Shown in pieces: positions 17,099 through 26,023 of a stretch of DNA of 64,000 bases; position 1 is the stretch's first letter; the number at the start of each line of letters is the position of its first letter. The stretch covers positions 2,852,001-2,916,000 of the forward strand of contig NZ_CP094824.1 of assembly GCF_025561425.1 (NCBI RefSeq), written 5' to 3'. Under the pieces are notes generated by a model. The model saw nothing but the letters and a program-made list of their open reading frames with translations. It was not told the DNA's origin and did not search any database. This DNA comes from Mammaliicoccus sciuri. Lineage in GTDB: Bacteria; Bacillota; Bacilli; Staphylococcales; Staphylococcaceae. The translations under genes and the position numbers were made by a program.

Positions 17099-18054
17099 CA
17101 CATCGCACCTCTTTTCTCATTACCTGACTGCTGGGTATGACGTCGTCGAAGTCTAGGTTCATTCTTCAAGATAATCACATCGCCTAAATAATTCATTAGC
17201 ATAATAAAGACGATGATAAAGATGACAATGCCCTGAATTAGTGGATAATCTCGTTGGTTAATAGCATTAATCAACAATTTACCTATTCCAGACATGCTGA
17301 AGATGACTTCAAGTATTACGGCTTTTCCAATTAAATGAATGACACTGTTAATTGAAATGGTCATTAGTGGTGCAAATATCTCTTTAATTTGTACGATGAT
17401 ACGCGCTTTTAACGAGAAATGTCTTAACTGCGCAAGTTGATACGCATCTTGATCTAACGTTTGCGCCATCAAATGTGCTGTCATCAATAAGATATGACAC
17501 CCTTCTATAACAACAATTGTGAAGATTGGCAGCACAAAGTGTTGCCATGAACCACTACCTACAAATGGTAACAATTGCCAACGTACGCCTAAATAATAAA
17601 TGAATAAAATAGCTAACCAGTATTCCGGCATTGAGGTCATCACTTGGGCGAATCCACGAATTCCATTAGCGTAACGTGTATGCGGACGCGTCCCAACGAA
17701 GTAACCAACAATATAGCCAAATGGCAACATGATACAACTAGAGACAATGATTAGCACAAGCGTTGGCATGATAGCTTCCATTATCATAGCGGTAACCGCT
17801 TCGTTGGTACTAAAGCTGTATCCTAAGTTGCCCGTAAGTGCATGTCCAACCCAATCGATATATCTTAGTAACACATGTTGTCCTAAGCCAAGTTTATGTT
17901 GTGCCGCTTCAATATTGTCTTGCGTAATCGACGTATAACCATGACGTTGTAGATACAGAATCGCTGGATTACCAGATGTCTTCTCAACTAAAATGAAGAT
18001 AATAAACGAACTTACGGTTAAATAAAGTATGAATTTAATTGTACGTTTGAGCAT
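17098..18054 (-). CDS. ABC transporter permease, OppB/NikB-like
   Basis: 318 aa. N-terminal membrane anchor, the family's LGLGQHVLLRYIDWVGHALTGNLGYS region (seen as LGLGQHVLLRY and GNLGYSF), and five further hydrophobic segments. It begins 2 bp after the binding-protein gene and shares a base with the next permease. Confidence 0.85.
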   Translation of the reverse strand: MLKRTIKFILYLTVSSFIIFILVEKTSGNPAILYLQRHGYTSITQDNIEAAQHKLGLGQHVLLRYIDWVGHALTGNLGYSFSTNEAVTAMIMEAIMPTLVLIIVSSCIMLPFGYIVGYFVGTRPHTRYANGIRGFAQVMTSMPEYWLAILFIYYLGVRWQLLPFVGSGSWQHFVLPIFTIVVIEGCHILLMTAHLMAQTLDQDAYQLAQLRHFSLKARIIVQIKEIFAPLMTISINSVIHLIGKAVILEVIFSMSGIGKLLINAINQRDYPLIQGIVIFIIVFIMLMNYLGDVIILKNEPRLRRRHTQQSGNEKRGAM

Positions 18055-18056
18055 TG

Positions 18057-19610
18057 TTATTCATTAACTTTCAACGCTTTATAATCAATTGGTGCATCCG
18101 TAAGTCCAGAGAATTTGAATTGTTTTACTTTATCACTCACTACAAATGTCTCATTAGGATAAGCAATTGGCACACCATAATATTGTTGATTAAAGTGTTT
18201 AAATATGTCATCAAACGAACGCTGTTGGTCTTCTTTTGATACAGTTGATGGGAAATCGTCTAGCTGTTTCGTTAATGTTTCATCATCAGCTAACACCCCT
18301 GGTTGACCATCATTATTTTTAAACACTGAACTCATAAAGTTGTAAGGCATTAATGCATCTGAATACGTTCTATAGAAAATCAAATCATAGTCTTTTTTCG
18401 TCCATAATGTATCATAGTATGATTGTGAATCTAACGTCTTCACATTTAACTTAATACCGGCTTGTTTAAGCTGGCGTTGCACTTTTTCTGCTTTATCTTT
18501 CCAACTTGGGAACTCTGCAGTTTGAATGACTAAGTTAAATGATAAAGGTTTGCCATTCTTTTCAAAGATGCCGTCATCGTTTTTATGATAGCCTTCTGAT
18601 TTAAGTAACCTTTCAGCCGCTTTCATATCATAATCGTGTGGCTGTTGATTATCTTTAGTCACAAATTGTACGTTCTTCTGGAACAGACCATTTACAGATT
18701 TACCCGCAATATCTTTCGCATCGATGCTCTTACTTATCGCTTCACGAATTGCGCGATGATTTAATACATCATTTTTAGGGTTAAATGCCATAAAGTGACT
18801 TACTGTGCTAGGTCTATCTTCAATCGTTAAGTTCTTATTTTTCTTATCTTGTTTGATTTGTTCATCTGAGAGCATTCCTAAAGCACCACCAGAAATATCT
18901 ACAGAACCACTTTGTACTGCAGAATTTCTTGAGTCCCCATCTTCAATCATTTGGAATGCAAGATGATAATTGACTGGGTGACCGTTGTCGAAATATTTAT
19001 TTGGCTTCATTGTCGTTTTTTCTTTCCCAGTTTTATCAACAACAAATGCACCTGTTCCAATCGCTTTTTCAAATTTACCGTTTACTTTACCATCTTCTAC
19101 TGAATGTGGACTCATAATACGCAACGGTCTCACTTGTGTTAATTCATTTAACACTTGATTTGATGGAGATTTCAATCTAATTTGGACCACGTGATCATTT
19201 TTAACAACGACCTTATCTAATTTTTTTAACGTTTCTACAGTCGTATCTTTATTCATCGCTTTCGCACGATCAATCGAAAATTTAACGGCCTTAGCATCTA
19301 ATGCTGAACCATCTGAGAATTTAACGTTCTTTTTCAAACGGAATTCATAAACTTTCCCTGATTCATCAACGCGCCATTTATCTGCTAAACCTGCTTTAAA
19401 GCCCTTATCTTTGTCGTATTTAACTAATGCATCATACACTGCACTATAAACGGGCATCGCTGCATCATAGCCTTGCGCGTCAAGTTTATCCGCCTTTGCT
19501 TCAGTAGGTAGAGATACCGTAACATCTTTATCTTCTTTTTGACCATTACCACAGCCTGCTAATAAGAGCGTAGCACTTGCTGCTACCGTCATTAATATAC
19601 GTTTCTTCAT
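18057..19610 (-). CDS. Extracellular solute-binding lipoprotein, NikA/OppA (SBP family 5)
   Basis: 517 aa. N-terminal lipoprotein signal with lipobox LLAGC, giving lipidated Cys20, then an SBP_bac_5 domain (YEFRLKKNVKFSDGSALDAK is the usual conserved strand-loop). It is exported and tethered to the membrane, where it delivers its ligand to the two permeases. Family 5 includes peptide, nickel and metallophore binders. The Zur operator upstream of the operon argues for a zinc complex, for example a metallophore, but that is inference. The start overlaps the methyltransferase stop by 4 bp. Confidence 0.85.
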   Translation of the reverse strand: MKKRILMTVAASATLLLAGCGNGQKEDKDVTVSLPTEAKADKLDAQGYDAAMPVYSAVYDALVKYDKDKGFKAGLADKWRVDESGKVYEFRLKKNVKFSDGSALDAKAVKFSIDRAKAMNKDTTVETLKKLDKVVVKNDHVVQIRLKSPSNQVLNELTQVRPLRIMSPHSVEDGKVNGKFEKAIGTGAFVVDKTGKEKTTMKPNKYFDNGHPVNYHLAFQMIEDGDSRNSAVQSGSVDISGGALGMLSDEQIKQDKKNKNLTIEDRPSTVSHFMAFNPKNDVLNHRAIREAISKSIDAKDIAGKSVNGLFQKNVQFVTKDNQQPHDYDMKAAERLLKSEGYHKNDDGIFEKNGKPLSFNLVIQTAEFPSWKDKAEKVQRQLKQAGIKLNVKTLDSQSYYDTLWTKKDYDLIFYRTYSDALMPYNFMSSVFKNNDGQPGVLADDETLTKQLDDFPSTVSKEDQQRSFDDIFKHFNQQYYGVPIAYPNETFVVSDKVKQFKFSGLTDAPIDYKALKVNE

Positions 19611-20299
19611 TTCTCAGTACCTTCTTTCACTCTTGCTTTGATTAAAAATGATTCTTCATATAATGTTTGTAAATAATCATTCGGTGATAAATAAAAATCG
19701 CTATAATGTGTTAAATCAATCACGTCAGGTACAGGCTCTTTCATTACTGCAACTTCAAATCCTGCATCCACAAAGCTATCAACGATATGTTTTAGAGAGT
19801 GATTCTGAGACGGTGTGGCACCATATTGATTAATCGTGTCACTCATAAACTGACGACTCGGGTTATTAGTTAAATCCGCGAATGAAGCGTAATAAACGCC
19901 ACCTGGTTTCAATACCTCTTTTAAATCTTTCGCATGTTGCGGAATATCCTCTATTAAGTACAAGACAGACGTACTTACAGCCGTATCAAATATGTGCTTC
20001 GTTTCTTGTGGTTTATCTGTTAAATAGTATGTAAGTGGACGTTGTCCTTTTAATGTCTCTGCCTTTTCCAAAGATAAACGTGCTAAATCGATGCCAACAC
20101 CTTCTTTAAACGGTGTTGTATCGTATAATTGTCGTAAAAATCCGCCTTGATTACATCCCACATCTAAAATCGTTTTCCCTTCGATATCAGATGTATTAAG
20201 CATTTCTATCGTTCTCTCCCAAGCTTCTTGATGGTCTCGTGCCATATCATCATCTGATTCTTGACCTTTTTGCCACCAAACGTCATAACTATCAGTCAT
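19607..20299 (-). CDS. Class I SAM-dependent methyltransferase, first gene of the Zur-box operon
   Basis: 230 aa. Motif I is ILDVGCNQGGFLRQL (about 45-59), the acidic residue after it lies in GVGIDLARLSLEKA, and the post-motif is VLKPGGVYYASF. This is a canonical methyltransferase fold, not the nicotianamine-synthase-like CntL. It has RBS AAGGAG, and its 4-bp overlap with the lipoprotein gene implies stoichiometric production. Being placed first behind a zinc operator and before a metal/peptide importer suggests that it modifies a metallophore or its imported complex. No metallophore synthesis genes are visible. Confidence 0.8.
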   Translation of the reverse strand: MTDSYDVWWQKGQESDDDMARDHQEAWERTIEMLNTSDIEGKTILDVGCNQGGFLRQLYDTTPFKEGVGIDLARLSLEKAETLKGQRPLTYYLTDKPQETKHIFDTAVSTSVLYLIEDIPQHAKDLKEVLKPGGVYYASFADLTNNPSRQFMSDTINQYGATPSQNHSLKHIVDSFVDAGFEVAVMKEPVPDVIDLTHYSDFYLSPNDYLQTLYEESFLIKARVKEGTEK

Positions 20300-20319
20300 T
20301 TCATTTTTCTCCTTACTTT

Positions 20320-20340
20320 AAATCGTAATTATTACGTTTT
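20320..20340. promoter_or_regulatory. Zur operator (predicted)
   Basis: AAATCGTAAT-T-ATTACGTTTT is a 10-1-10 palindrome with one mismatched pair. It matches the Gram-positive Zur box, AAATCGTAATNATTACGATTT, in 20 of 21 positions. It lies just downstream of the predicted -10 element and 21 bp upstream of the methyltransferase start, so zinc-loaded Zur would block transcription. Confidence 0.85.
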
Positions 20341-20342
20341 AA

Positions 20343-20371
20343 ATAATACTATACTCTATCATTTTACACAA
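20343..20371 (-). promoter_or_regulatory. Promoter of the methyltransferase-ABC operon
   Basis: On the minus strand TTGTGT (20371-20366) and TATTAT (20348-20343) are spaced by 17 bp, immediately upstream of the Zur box. Confidence 0.55.
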
Positions 20372-20802
20372 TAAACTTTTTAACTCATAGCTTATTACTT
20401 AGTTTTATTACATTTATGTATATCTGTAAGAAAAATGATATAAACTATAAGTCTATAGTAGTCAAAACACTTCAGACCATTAAAATTATGAAAAATGATA
20501 GCTATTAAATTGATACTTGAGTGAATGATGCTTTACCAAAAAGTTTTCGACTAACATTGGTATTATCAAAAAATCTATAAAAGCTGTAAATTTACTAAAT
20601 TAATTGAGTAATTGAATAACAGAATAACAAGTGTTAATAAAATAATCATAATTGTTAATAGATAAATAAACATCAAACGTCTTAATAAGATTGAAACGTT
20701 TTTTTACTTACTTTTTGATTTATCTCCAGGATTAGTCATTTTTCTTATCTACTTATTTATAGTTTATTGTATATTTAAGGAAAAATAGAAAAGAATTTAA
20801 AA
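20372..20802. other. 430-bp AT-rich intergenic region, no gene seen
   Basis: I see no ORF with a plausible ribosome binding site and no strong hairpin here. The region separates the Zur-box operon from the SCC-type remnant and probably contains the junction between the two imports. Confidence 0.5.
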
Positions 20803-21129
20803 ATGTTTAAAGTTAATAAAGATGAAAAGCAGCTAGTTAAAGCAGTAGTTCAATTACTTAATATAGCTTCTGAAAATTTAGAATTTAACGAAGAAGTATT
20901 CATTAGCTCAAACCAAATGCTAAGTGAGCCATTTATCACTAATAAAATAAGCATTGAAATAAAAGATGATTTCAAACATGTTATCAATCACTATGGCGCA
21001 CATGCTGGTTCTGTCTTAATACTTAACTGATTATTCAACGCTTTATATAAATTTTTGAAATATAATTACGATCAAGAAATGCTAGATGAACAATTCGAAC
21101 AGGTAAAAGAAGAAATCGTAAGATATTAA
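20803..21129 (+). pseudogene. Unknown small protein, about 108 codons, with in-frame TGA
   Basis: The first 75 codons read to a TGA at 21028-21030. The same frame then stays open for 32 more codons with ordinary composition (LFNALYKFLKYNYDQ, then EQFEQVKEEIVRY) up to TAA. I do not recognise the family. The stretch joins directly to the 3' part of a broken cch copy, so a deletion junction probably lies near 21129. Confidence 0.45.
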
Positions 21130-21672
21130 TATCGCTAAAATAAGAGACTACTTTATTGATTATCATGCTCATACAGTCTCTGAACCATCACTGGCTGATA
21201 AAGCGTTTGAAGTCATTACGCAATTTGTAGCACAAAACCGTGGTAAGTTTTCTGATGATACAGCATTAAAGAATATGATTGAGAACTATGGACTAATTAC
21301 CTTAAAAGATGATTATATCGAAGTCAAAATCATTGCATCTGTATTTAAAAATATGTTGATAGAGAATCATTTCCAAGATGTCAACATTGTCGTGAATGCA
21401 CTAAGGGATAAAGGATTTATCGAATCTGACCATGATCGAATTACAACAAAAAGAACAGTCAAAGATGACAATGGCAAAAAAAGTCACTTGTCTTTTACCA
21501 TTTAAAGCTAGATTCAAAATATACGTCTATTTTTGGTCTAGCTAAAGATGTTGAACCTATTAAAGCTGAAATTAACTTGGATAACAAAAAGATGCTTGAA
21601 TCATGGAAAAAACAGAATGATAATTTAATTGATTTTAATAACTTAAAGATGAAATTGTACAGCAGTGAATAA
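21130..21672 (+). pseudogene. cch: Broken second copy of the cassette helicase gene cch (3' part only)
   Basis: The frame reads IRDYFIDYHAHTVSEPSLAD, ITQFVAQNRGKFSDD and NHFQDVN, closely parallel to residues about 430-550 of the intact Cch at 23848-25638. It breaks in a run of seven A's at 21476-21482. Restoring one A gives GKKKSLVFYHLKLD, which matches GKKKTIVFYHLKLD in the intact copy, and the frame then runs to a stop at 21672. The N-terminal two thirds, including the ATPase core, are gone. Confidence 0.8.
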
Positions 21673-21673
21673 A

Positions 21674-21736
21674 ATGGATGAGTTAATTGAAGTATTAGCT
21701 GACTTAGTCGTTGAAAAGTTACAGAACGATAACTAA
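21674..21736 (+). CDS. Tiny 20-aa ORF MDELIEVLADLVVEKLQNDN
   Basis: It lies 1 bp after the broken cch. It is a clear paralogue of the 21-aa ORF at 25951-26016 (MDELITLLADLVIEEINHAD...), which occupies the same place downstream of the intact cch and directly upstream of ccrA. The similarity at protein level, with DNA divergence, suggests a translated peptide. The ribosome binding site is weak here. Confidence 0.5.
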   Translation: MDELIEVLADLVVEKLQNDN

Positions 21737-21741
21737 TCATG

Positions 21742-21769
21742 ACGGGGCTAGGAATTATGTCCCAGCCCC
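21742..21769. terminator. Hairpin terminator after the broken cch module
   Basis: GGGGCT pairs with AGCCCC around a partly paired centre (TAGGAATTATGTCCC), followed by TTTTAT. Similar GGGACATAA-type hairpins recur at 35998 and 38770. Confidence 0.6.
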
Positions 21770-21819
21770 TTTTATGTTAAATTTTATATCAAAACTGAAT
21801 GATTAAATAAACTTCGCAT

Positions 21820-22078
21820 CATTTAAGATAACTTTCAACGTACTGTTTAAAAGAGAGTTTTAGGTTTTTTCGATTTGAATCACCTGTAATCCCCAGGATA
21901 TGCCCATTATCAGCCACTCCCAAATCAAATAAGCTTCTTGATTTAGTAAATTATTCGACAAACGAATTATATCATGTAATAATTCTGCTTTATCTTTATG
22001 ATATTCTGCTTTAAAATCCCAGTAACTCCCTTCTCTCTTTTCTTGTATTAAATTTATTATTTGATGATTTAACATCAC
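21820..22078 (-). pseudogene. AlbA_2 (Schlafen-like) domain protein, frameshifted N-terminal fragment
   Basis: The frame starts MMLNHQIINLIQEKREGSYW and continues FKAEYHKDKAELLHDIIRLSN, the usual AlbA_2 beginning. After LNQEAYLI a frameshift occurs. The alternative frame then reads GVADNGHILGITGDSNRKN, the expected next part of AlbA_2, and stops at about 21820. Such genes are common in staphylococcal cassettes. Only about 85 codons remain. Confidence 0.7.
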
Positions 22079-22198
22079 ATTACACTCCTTCTTTAAATTA
22101 AGTATTCTCTTTCGAAACCAATTCTATATGGGCGAATTTTACAAAATAGTAAAACTATCATTCATTTTCCATTTGTCCTCTTATTTGTACACAAAATA

Positions 22199-22212
22199 AG
22201 AACAAACGTTCC
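22199..22212. promoter_or_regulatory. LexA/SOS-box-like palindrome upstream of the 476-aa gene
   Basis: AGAACAAACGTTCC fits the Firmicute LexA consensus CGAAC-RNRY-GTTYC at every position except the first base. It lies about 25 bp upstream of TATAAT (22236-22241) and 80 bp before the TTG start of the 476-aa gene, the position of an SOS operator. Damage-induced expression of the cassette region would follow, by inference. Confidence 0.6.
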
Positions 22213-22291
22213 CTTTATTGCTGTTAATTCCACTTTATAATATAAATAAAGTAAATATAACCAATAAAGCAAGTTTGAAAGGATAATCACT

Positions 22292-23722
22292 TTGAATTTT
22301 ACAAATTACAAATATTTTACTGGAAAAGATTTGATGAAGGAATGTAACTTGAGTGAAAAAATGTTTAAGAACAGTATGAATAAGCTCAAACGAGTTTATA
22401 AGTTAGATATCACTAGATACAAATCCAATCCATCAGCAACTAATAGCGGTTACAGTTTTAACTTATTTGAATTAGAGTTATTTAAAATTTTGCTAAACAC
22501 TATTGAGGACTTTCCTGTTCCTACATCTGCTAAAAAATTTGATGACATAGATTTAAGAGAGGAGGCATTAAAGAAAAATAATAGTCAATTTATTAGCTAT
22601 ATTACTAATATCAGCGATTCAATTGATAATATTAAAAATGATGCATTAAAAGCGCAAATTTATGCATCTGAAAACTATTCTTTTACTTTAGAATGGCTTA
22701 GTGCTCAGTCAAAGTGTAATGATGCATTGTCTTCATTTTTTAATTATACAAATTCTCTAGATTTAGATAAGAGTTCAAAATTATATAGAAAATTAGCACA
22801 TAGAATTGACGAGTTACTGATTGAAACATTAATGGAAGATAATATGACATTTGATAATGATTTTAACTTCAAGCAACTATATAAAGTTCATCAATATAAT
22901 AAAGAAAACAATCCCGAAAATTTTATTATATACAACCAAGTAAAACCTGATGATTCCAAGTATTCGAATGTAAAGCATGAAGTAGCTAGATATATATCAA
23001 ATGAACCAAGTATAGATAAGTATAGTGAACGTAATGATAACAAATTATTAGATTTTTTCATTATTGATATATTAAACAAACTCTACCTTTCAAGTTTAAA
23101 TAAAAGAATCAATCATAAAATTGTAACTTATGATATACAAAATGATGATGAATCGAAAATCCGTGAAAAATTAAGAAAAAAAGAAATTGTAAAATACCCA
23201 TTCAACGTTAATGGATACTTTCTCGGTATTGAAAATGACTTATTTTCTAACTATCAAAGAATTATTAATACTATAAATCAATATAAAAACAGTACTTTTG
23301 ATTTACTAAATTTTGAATCACGTCTAGACAATATAATAAATAGCTCCAAGCCATTAATATCAAACGATAAGTTTTTCCATATTTATAAAGAATTTTATTT
23401 GTCATTATCTAAATTTTCTAACCTATTTTATACTAATCGCCAATCTTATATTGATGATGGTATGAGTCCAAATCAAGTAGAGAGCTTCTTAAATGACTTG
23501 TATCGAATTCATCTTTTATTAGATAAATATTCATTTAATGAAGATATTGAGCCACTTTCAAAAATAAACATTACCGAATTAACGAACGCTTTCCACTTAT
23601 TTGAAGAAATAAAATCTACTCAAATTAAAGACGAAATCGTCAGTAAACAAGTCAATGATTTATCTAGTTGGTCTATCGCAAAAACTCTAAGTGAAACCTT
23701 AGACAATTTAAAATTTCAATAG
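22292..23722 (+). CDS. Unknown 476-aa cassette protein with N-terminal helix-turn-helix-like region
   Basis: Start TTG 22292, with AAAGGA 9 bases upstream. I do not recognise the family. The first 70 residues (FTGKDLMKECNLSEKMFKNS then LKRVYKLDITRY) look like a winged helix or HTH. The rest is mostly helical and rich in Asn, Asp, Lys and Ser, without membrane segments or obvious catalytic motifs. It stands alone between a LexA-like box and a strong terminator, just before cch and ccrA, so a role in cassette replication or control is possible. It is intact, unlike its left-hand neighbours. Confidence 0.75.
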   Translation: MNFTNYKYFTGKDLMKECNLSEKMFKNSMNKLKRVYKLDITRYKSNPSATNSGYSFNLFELELFKILLNTIEDFPVPTSAKKFDDIDLREEALKKNNSQFISYITNISDSIDNIKNDALKAQIYASENYSFTLEWLSAQSKCNDALSSFFNYTNSLDLDKSSKLYRKLAHRIDELLIETLMEDNMTFDNDFNFKQLYKVHQYNKENNPENFIIYNQVKPDDSKYSNVKHEVARYISNEPSIDKYSERNDNKLLDFFIIDILNKLYLSSLNKRINHKIVTYDIQNDDESKIREKLRKKEIVKYPFNVNGYFLGIENDLFSNYQRIINTINQYKNSTFDLLNFESRLDNIINSSKPLISNDKFFHIYKEFYLSLSKFSNLFYTNRQSYIDDGMSPNQVESFLNDLYRIHLLLDKYSFNEDIEPLSKINITELTNAFHLFEEIKSTQIKDEIVSKQVNDLSSWSIAKTLSETLDNLKFQ

Positions 23723-23733
23723 CACTACCAAGA

Positions 23734-23768
23734 GAGGTCGTCCATTTTTTTTGTTTATGGACGACCTC
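23734..23768. terminator. Terminator after the 476-aa gene
   Basis: Perfect 12-bp arms GAGGTCGTCCAT and ATGGACGACCTC around an 11-base T-rich loop, 12 bp after the stop codon. It separates the gene from cch. Confidence 0.75.
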
Positions 23769-23847
23769 CTTATTTGCGTTTAATTCTCCTTTAATATGTA
23801 TTTAGCAACACAAATTTAATGCTTATATAGCAAAGGAGAGATTTATT

Positions 23848-25638
23848 ATGACTAACAACATATTCAAGCAATATCCATATTTTTTAAATTCAAATGGCTT
23901 TTATGAAGTGATTCCACCTAAAAGTAACAATGATGTAGAAAAAATCATCCAATTGTCTAGTCCCATCATTATTGAAAATAAATTTCTCGACCCGTCTACA
24001 GGGGTTGAGAAGTTGATTATTACAGATGGAAAAAATATTGAACGTATTGAAGCATCAGATATCTTAACATCTTTCAAGCTACCTGGATTGATTAAGTACG
24101 GCTTCAACATCAATGAACGGTACATTAAATCATTAAGCTATGCGTTACAATCGATGCGCCAGTCACTTCCATTATCTAAATTATATACCGGCGTAGGTGT
24201 ATTACAGTCTGATAAGGAAGGTATGGTCATTTCATTGGATAAACCATACTTTTCAAAAGAAATAGAGCAATCTCAAGCTAATGAAATCATTTGTGAAACA
24301 CACTATGATTTACAACCAAAAGGTACTTTCAAAGGCTGGTGGGAGATGTACTTAAAACAAGTTAAAGGGAACTTACTACTAGAACTTGCAGTAGTATTTG
24401 CTGCTTCTTCATTAGTTACTGCGTTCCTAAAAACAAGACGTGAGGTCGAGTTTGCGGGAACCATATTCTCATTTATGGGAAATTCAAGCACAGGTAAATC
24501 GACTGCAGCTGCTTTAGCTGTTTCAATAGCCGGCAATCCTACTAAAGGTAGTAATACTCTGTTTAGATCATGGAATGGTACTAGAAACGCGCTTGAAGGA
24601 TATTTAAGTAGTAACTTTGGTGTGCCTATCGTATTAGATGAATTGTCAGCTGCAACCTTCAAAGACACTACTGGATTGTTGTACAGTTTGGCAGAGGGAC
24701 AAGGCCGACAACGCTCTAATATTGATGGTAATGTCAAAGCACTCAAAAATTGGGGCACCACAGTGATAAGTACCGCAGAACACAGTATTTTAAATGATAG
24801 TGCACGTAATGATGGTTTGAATGTCCGTACGATTGAAATATCTGAAGCCTTTACAACAAGTGCTGACAATGCAGATGCAATTAAAAGGGCTACATCGGTC
24901 AATTATGGCCATATCATGCCATTAGTAGCTGAATATCTTTTAAAACGTGAGGACGAAGTAATTAAATGGTTTCATGCGGAACATGATTGGTTCAAAAACC
25001 AACTAAAAAATGAAACGAGTAATACTGGTATTCGTATGTTCAAACGCTATACAGTGATTGCGACATCTGCTCGGATATTCGAACGTGTTATTGCTATACC
25101 TATCGATATGGATGCAGTAAGAGAATACTTGGTTAGTTATCATTTGGAGTCAGTTTCAGAACGCTCACTAGCAGAGAAAGCTATCGAGATCATTGTTCAG
25201 TTTGTTGCTCAAAATCGTGGCAAATTCTCTGAAGATAGCAAACTCTCAACAATGATAGAAAATTATGGACTTATTGAACTTAAAAAAGACCACATTCAAG
25301 TTAAAATGCTTACCAATGTATTCAAAAATATGTTGGACGAAAATCATTTTCAAGATGTAAACACAGTTATAGATGCTTTACGCGATAAAGATTATATCCA
25401 ATCTGACCGCAACCGTAAAACAACAAAACGTAGTGTCCCAGATTCTAATGGCAAAAAGAAGACTATTGTCTTTTACCATCTCAAGCTAGATATGACTTAT
25501 GCTTCAATGTTTGGTTTGAGTTCTAAAACAGAACCTAGCATACCACCACCATTCGTTGATAATAAAAATCCAAATTTGCTTAATGACTTTGTTAATCAAG
25601 CCAGAGAAAAAGAAGCAAGTGACGATTTAGAACTATAA
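23848..25638 (+). CDS. cch: Cassette helicase Cch (DUF927, MCM-like AAA+ ATPase)
   Basis: 596 aa. Walker A GNSSTGKS at 211-218, Walker B IVLDE at 261-265, and a DUF927 context (SWNGTRNALEGYLS; LAEGQGRQRSN). The C-terminus from about 430 is a winged-helix-like region. The SCC-encoded Cch is known as a self-loading replicative helicase that supports cassette replication after excision. The ATG has AAAGGAGAG upstream. It is followed by two small ORFs and ccrA in the usual SCC order. A decayed paralogue lies at 21130. Confidence 0.9.
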   Translation: MTNNIFKQYPYFLNSNGFYEVIPPKSNNDVEKIIQLSSPIIIENKFLDPSTGVEKLIITDGKNIERIEASDILTSFKLPGLIKYGFNINERYIKSLSYALQSMRQSLPLSKLYTGVGVLQSDKEGMVISLDKPYFSKEIEQSQANEIICETHYDLQPKGTFKGWWEMYLKQVKGNLLLELAVVFAASSLVTAFLKTRREVEFAGTIFSFMGNSSTGKSTAAALAVSIAGNPTKGSNTLFRSWNGTRNALEGYLSSNFGVPIVLDELSAATFKDTTGLLYSLAEGQGRQRSNIDGNVKALKNWGTTVISTAEHSILNDSARNDGLNVRTIEISEAFTTSADNADAIKRATSVNYGHIMPLVAEYLLKREDEVIKWFHAEHDWFKNQLKNETSNTGIRMFKRYTVIATSARIFERVIAIPIDMDAVREYLVSYHLESVSERSLAEKAIEIIVQFVAQNRGKFSEDSKLSTMIENYGLIELKKDHIQVKMLTNVFKNMLDENHFQDVNTVIDALRDKDYIQSDRNRKTTKRSVPDSNGKKKTIVFYHLKLDMTYASMFGLSSKTEPSIPPPFVDNKNPNLLNDFVNQAREKEASDDLEL

Positions 25639-25708
25639 ATTTGAATGTTATACCGCTACAACGCTATAAACGCGTTGTAGCTCATTAAATCAATCGGAGG
25701 AAAAAATT

Positions 25709-25912
25709 ATGAACGTAATTGCATTAACACATAATATTACAGATGAAAGATCTGAATTTTTAGAAAACACGCCTATTGATGACATTAAACTTAAAAACAT
25801 CAAACCTAAACGTATTGTCTCTTGGGGAACCTATGAAGATTACTCTGAATTGGACAGACTCTGCTCAAAGCTAAATATCGAATTCATTACAATATTTCCG
25901 ATGTTGGTATAA
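25709..25912 (+). CDS. SCC-conserved small protein between cch and ccrA, 67 aa, possibly truncated
   Basis: ATG 25709 is preceded by GGAGG. The sequence (NVIALTHNITDERSEFLEN; RIVSWGTYEDYSELDRLCS) belongs to a small unknown protein found between cch and ccrA in SCC elements. After EFITIFP the frame stops quickly (MLV). The neighbouring frame reads SDVGITLLLLSKSIGRNN and runs straight into the next ORF, so the natural protein may be about 85-100 aa and frameshifted here. This extension is inference. Confidence 0.65.
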   Translation: MNVIALTHNITDERSEFLENTPIDDIKLKNIKPKRIVSWGTYEDYSELDRLCSKLNIEFITIFPMLV

Positions 25913-25950
25913 CACTTTTACTACTATCAAAGTCAATTGGGAGGAATAAT

Positions 25951-26016
25951 ATGGACGAATTAATCACATTACTCGCTGATTTAGTGATTGAAGAAATCAA
26001 TCACGCTGATGACTAA
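25951..26016 (+). CDS. Tiny 21-aa ORF upstream of ccrA
   Basis: ATG 25951 has an excellent GGGAGG 7 bases upstream. The peptide MDELITLLADLVIEEINHAD... can form an amphipathic helix. A paralogue with a diverged DNA sequence follows the broken cch at 21674. A terminator directly follows. Function unknown; it may be a leader peptide or a partner of the Cch/Ccr machinery. Confidence 0.6.
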   Translation: MDELITLLADLVIEEINHADD

Positions 26017-26023
26017 TAATAAC

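Noticed and set aside
14969..19610. Calling the ABC genes nickel-specific nikABCDE
   Set aside because: Family 5 binding proteins cannot be assigned to nickel by sequence alone, and the operator points to zinc, so I left the symbols empty.
24303..24902. 199-aa minus-strand ORF inside cch
   Set aside because: It is the antisense shadow of a highly conserved gene and has no ribosome binding site.
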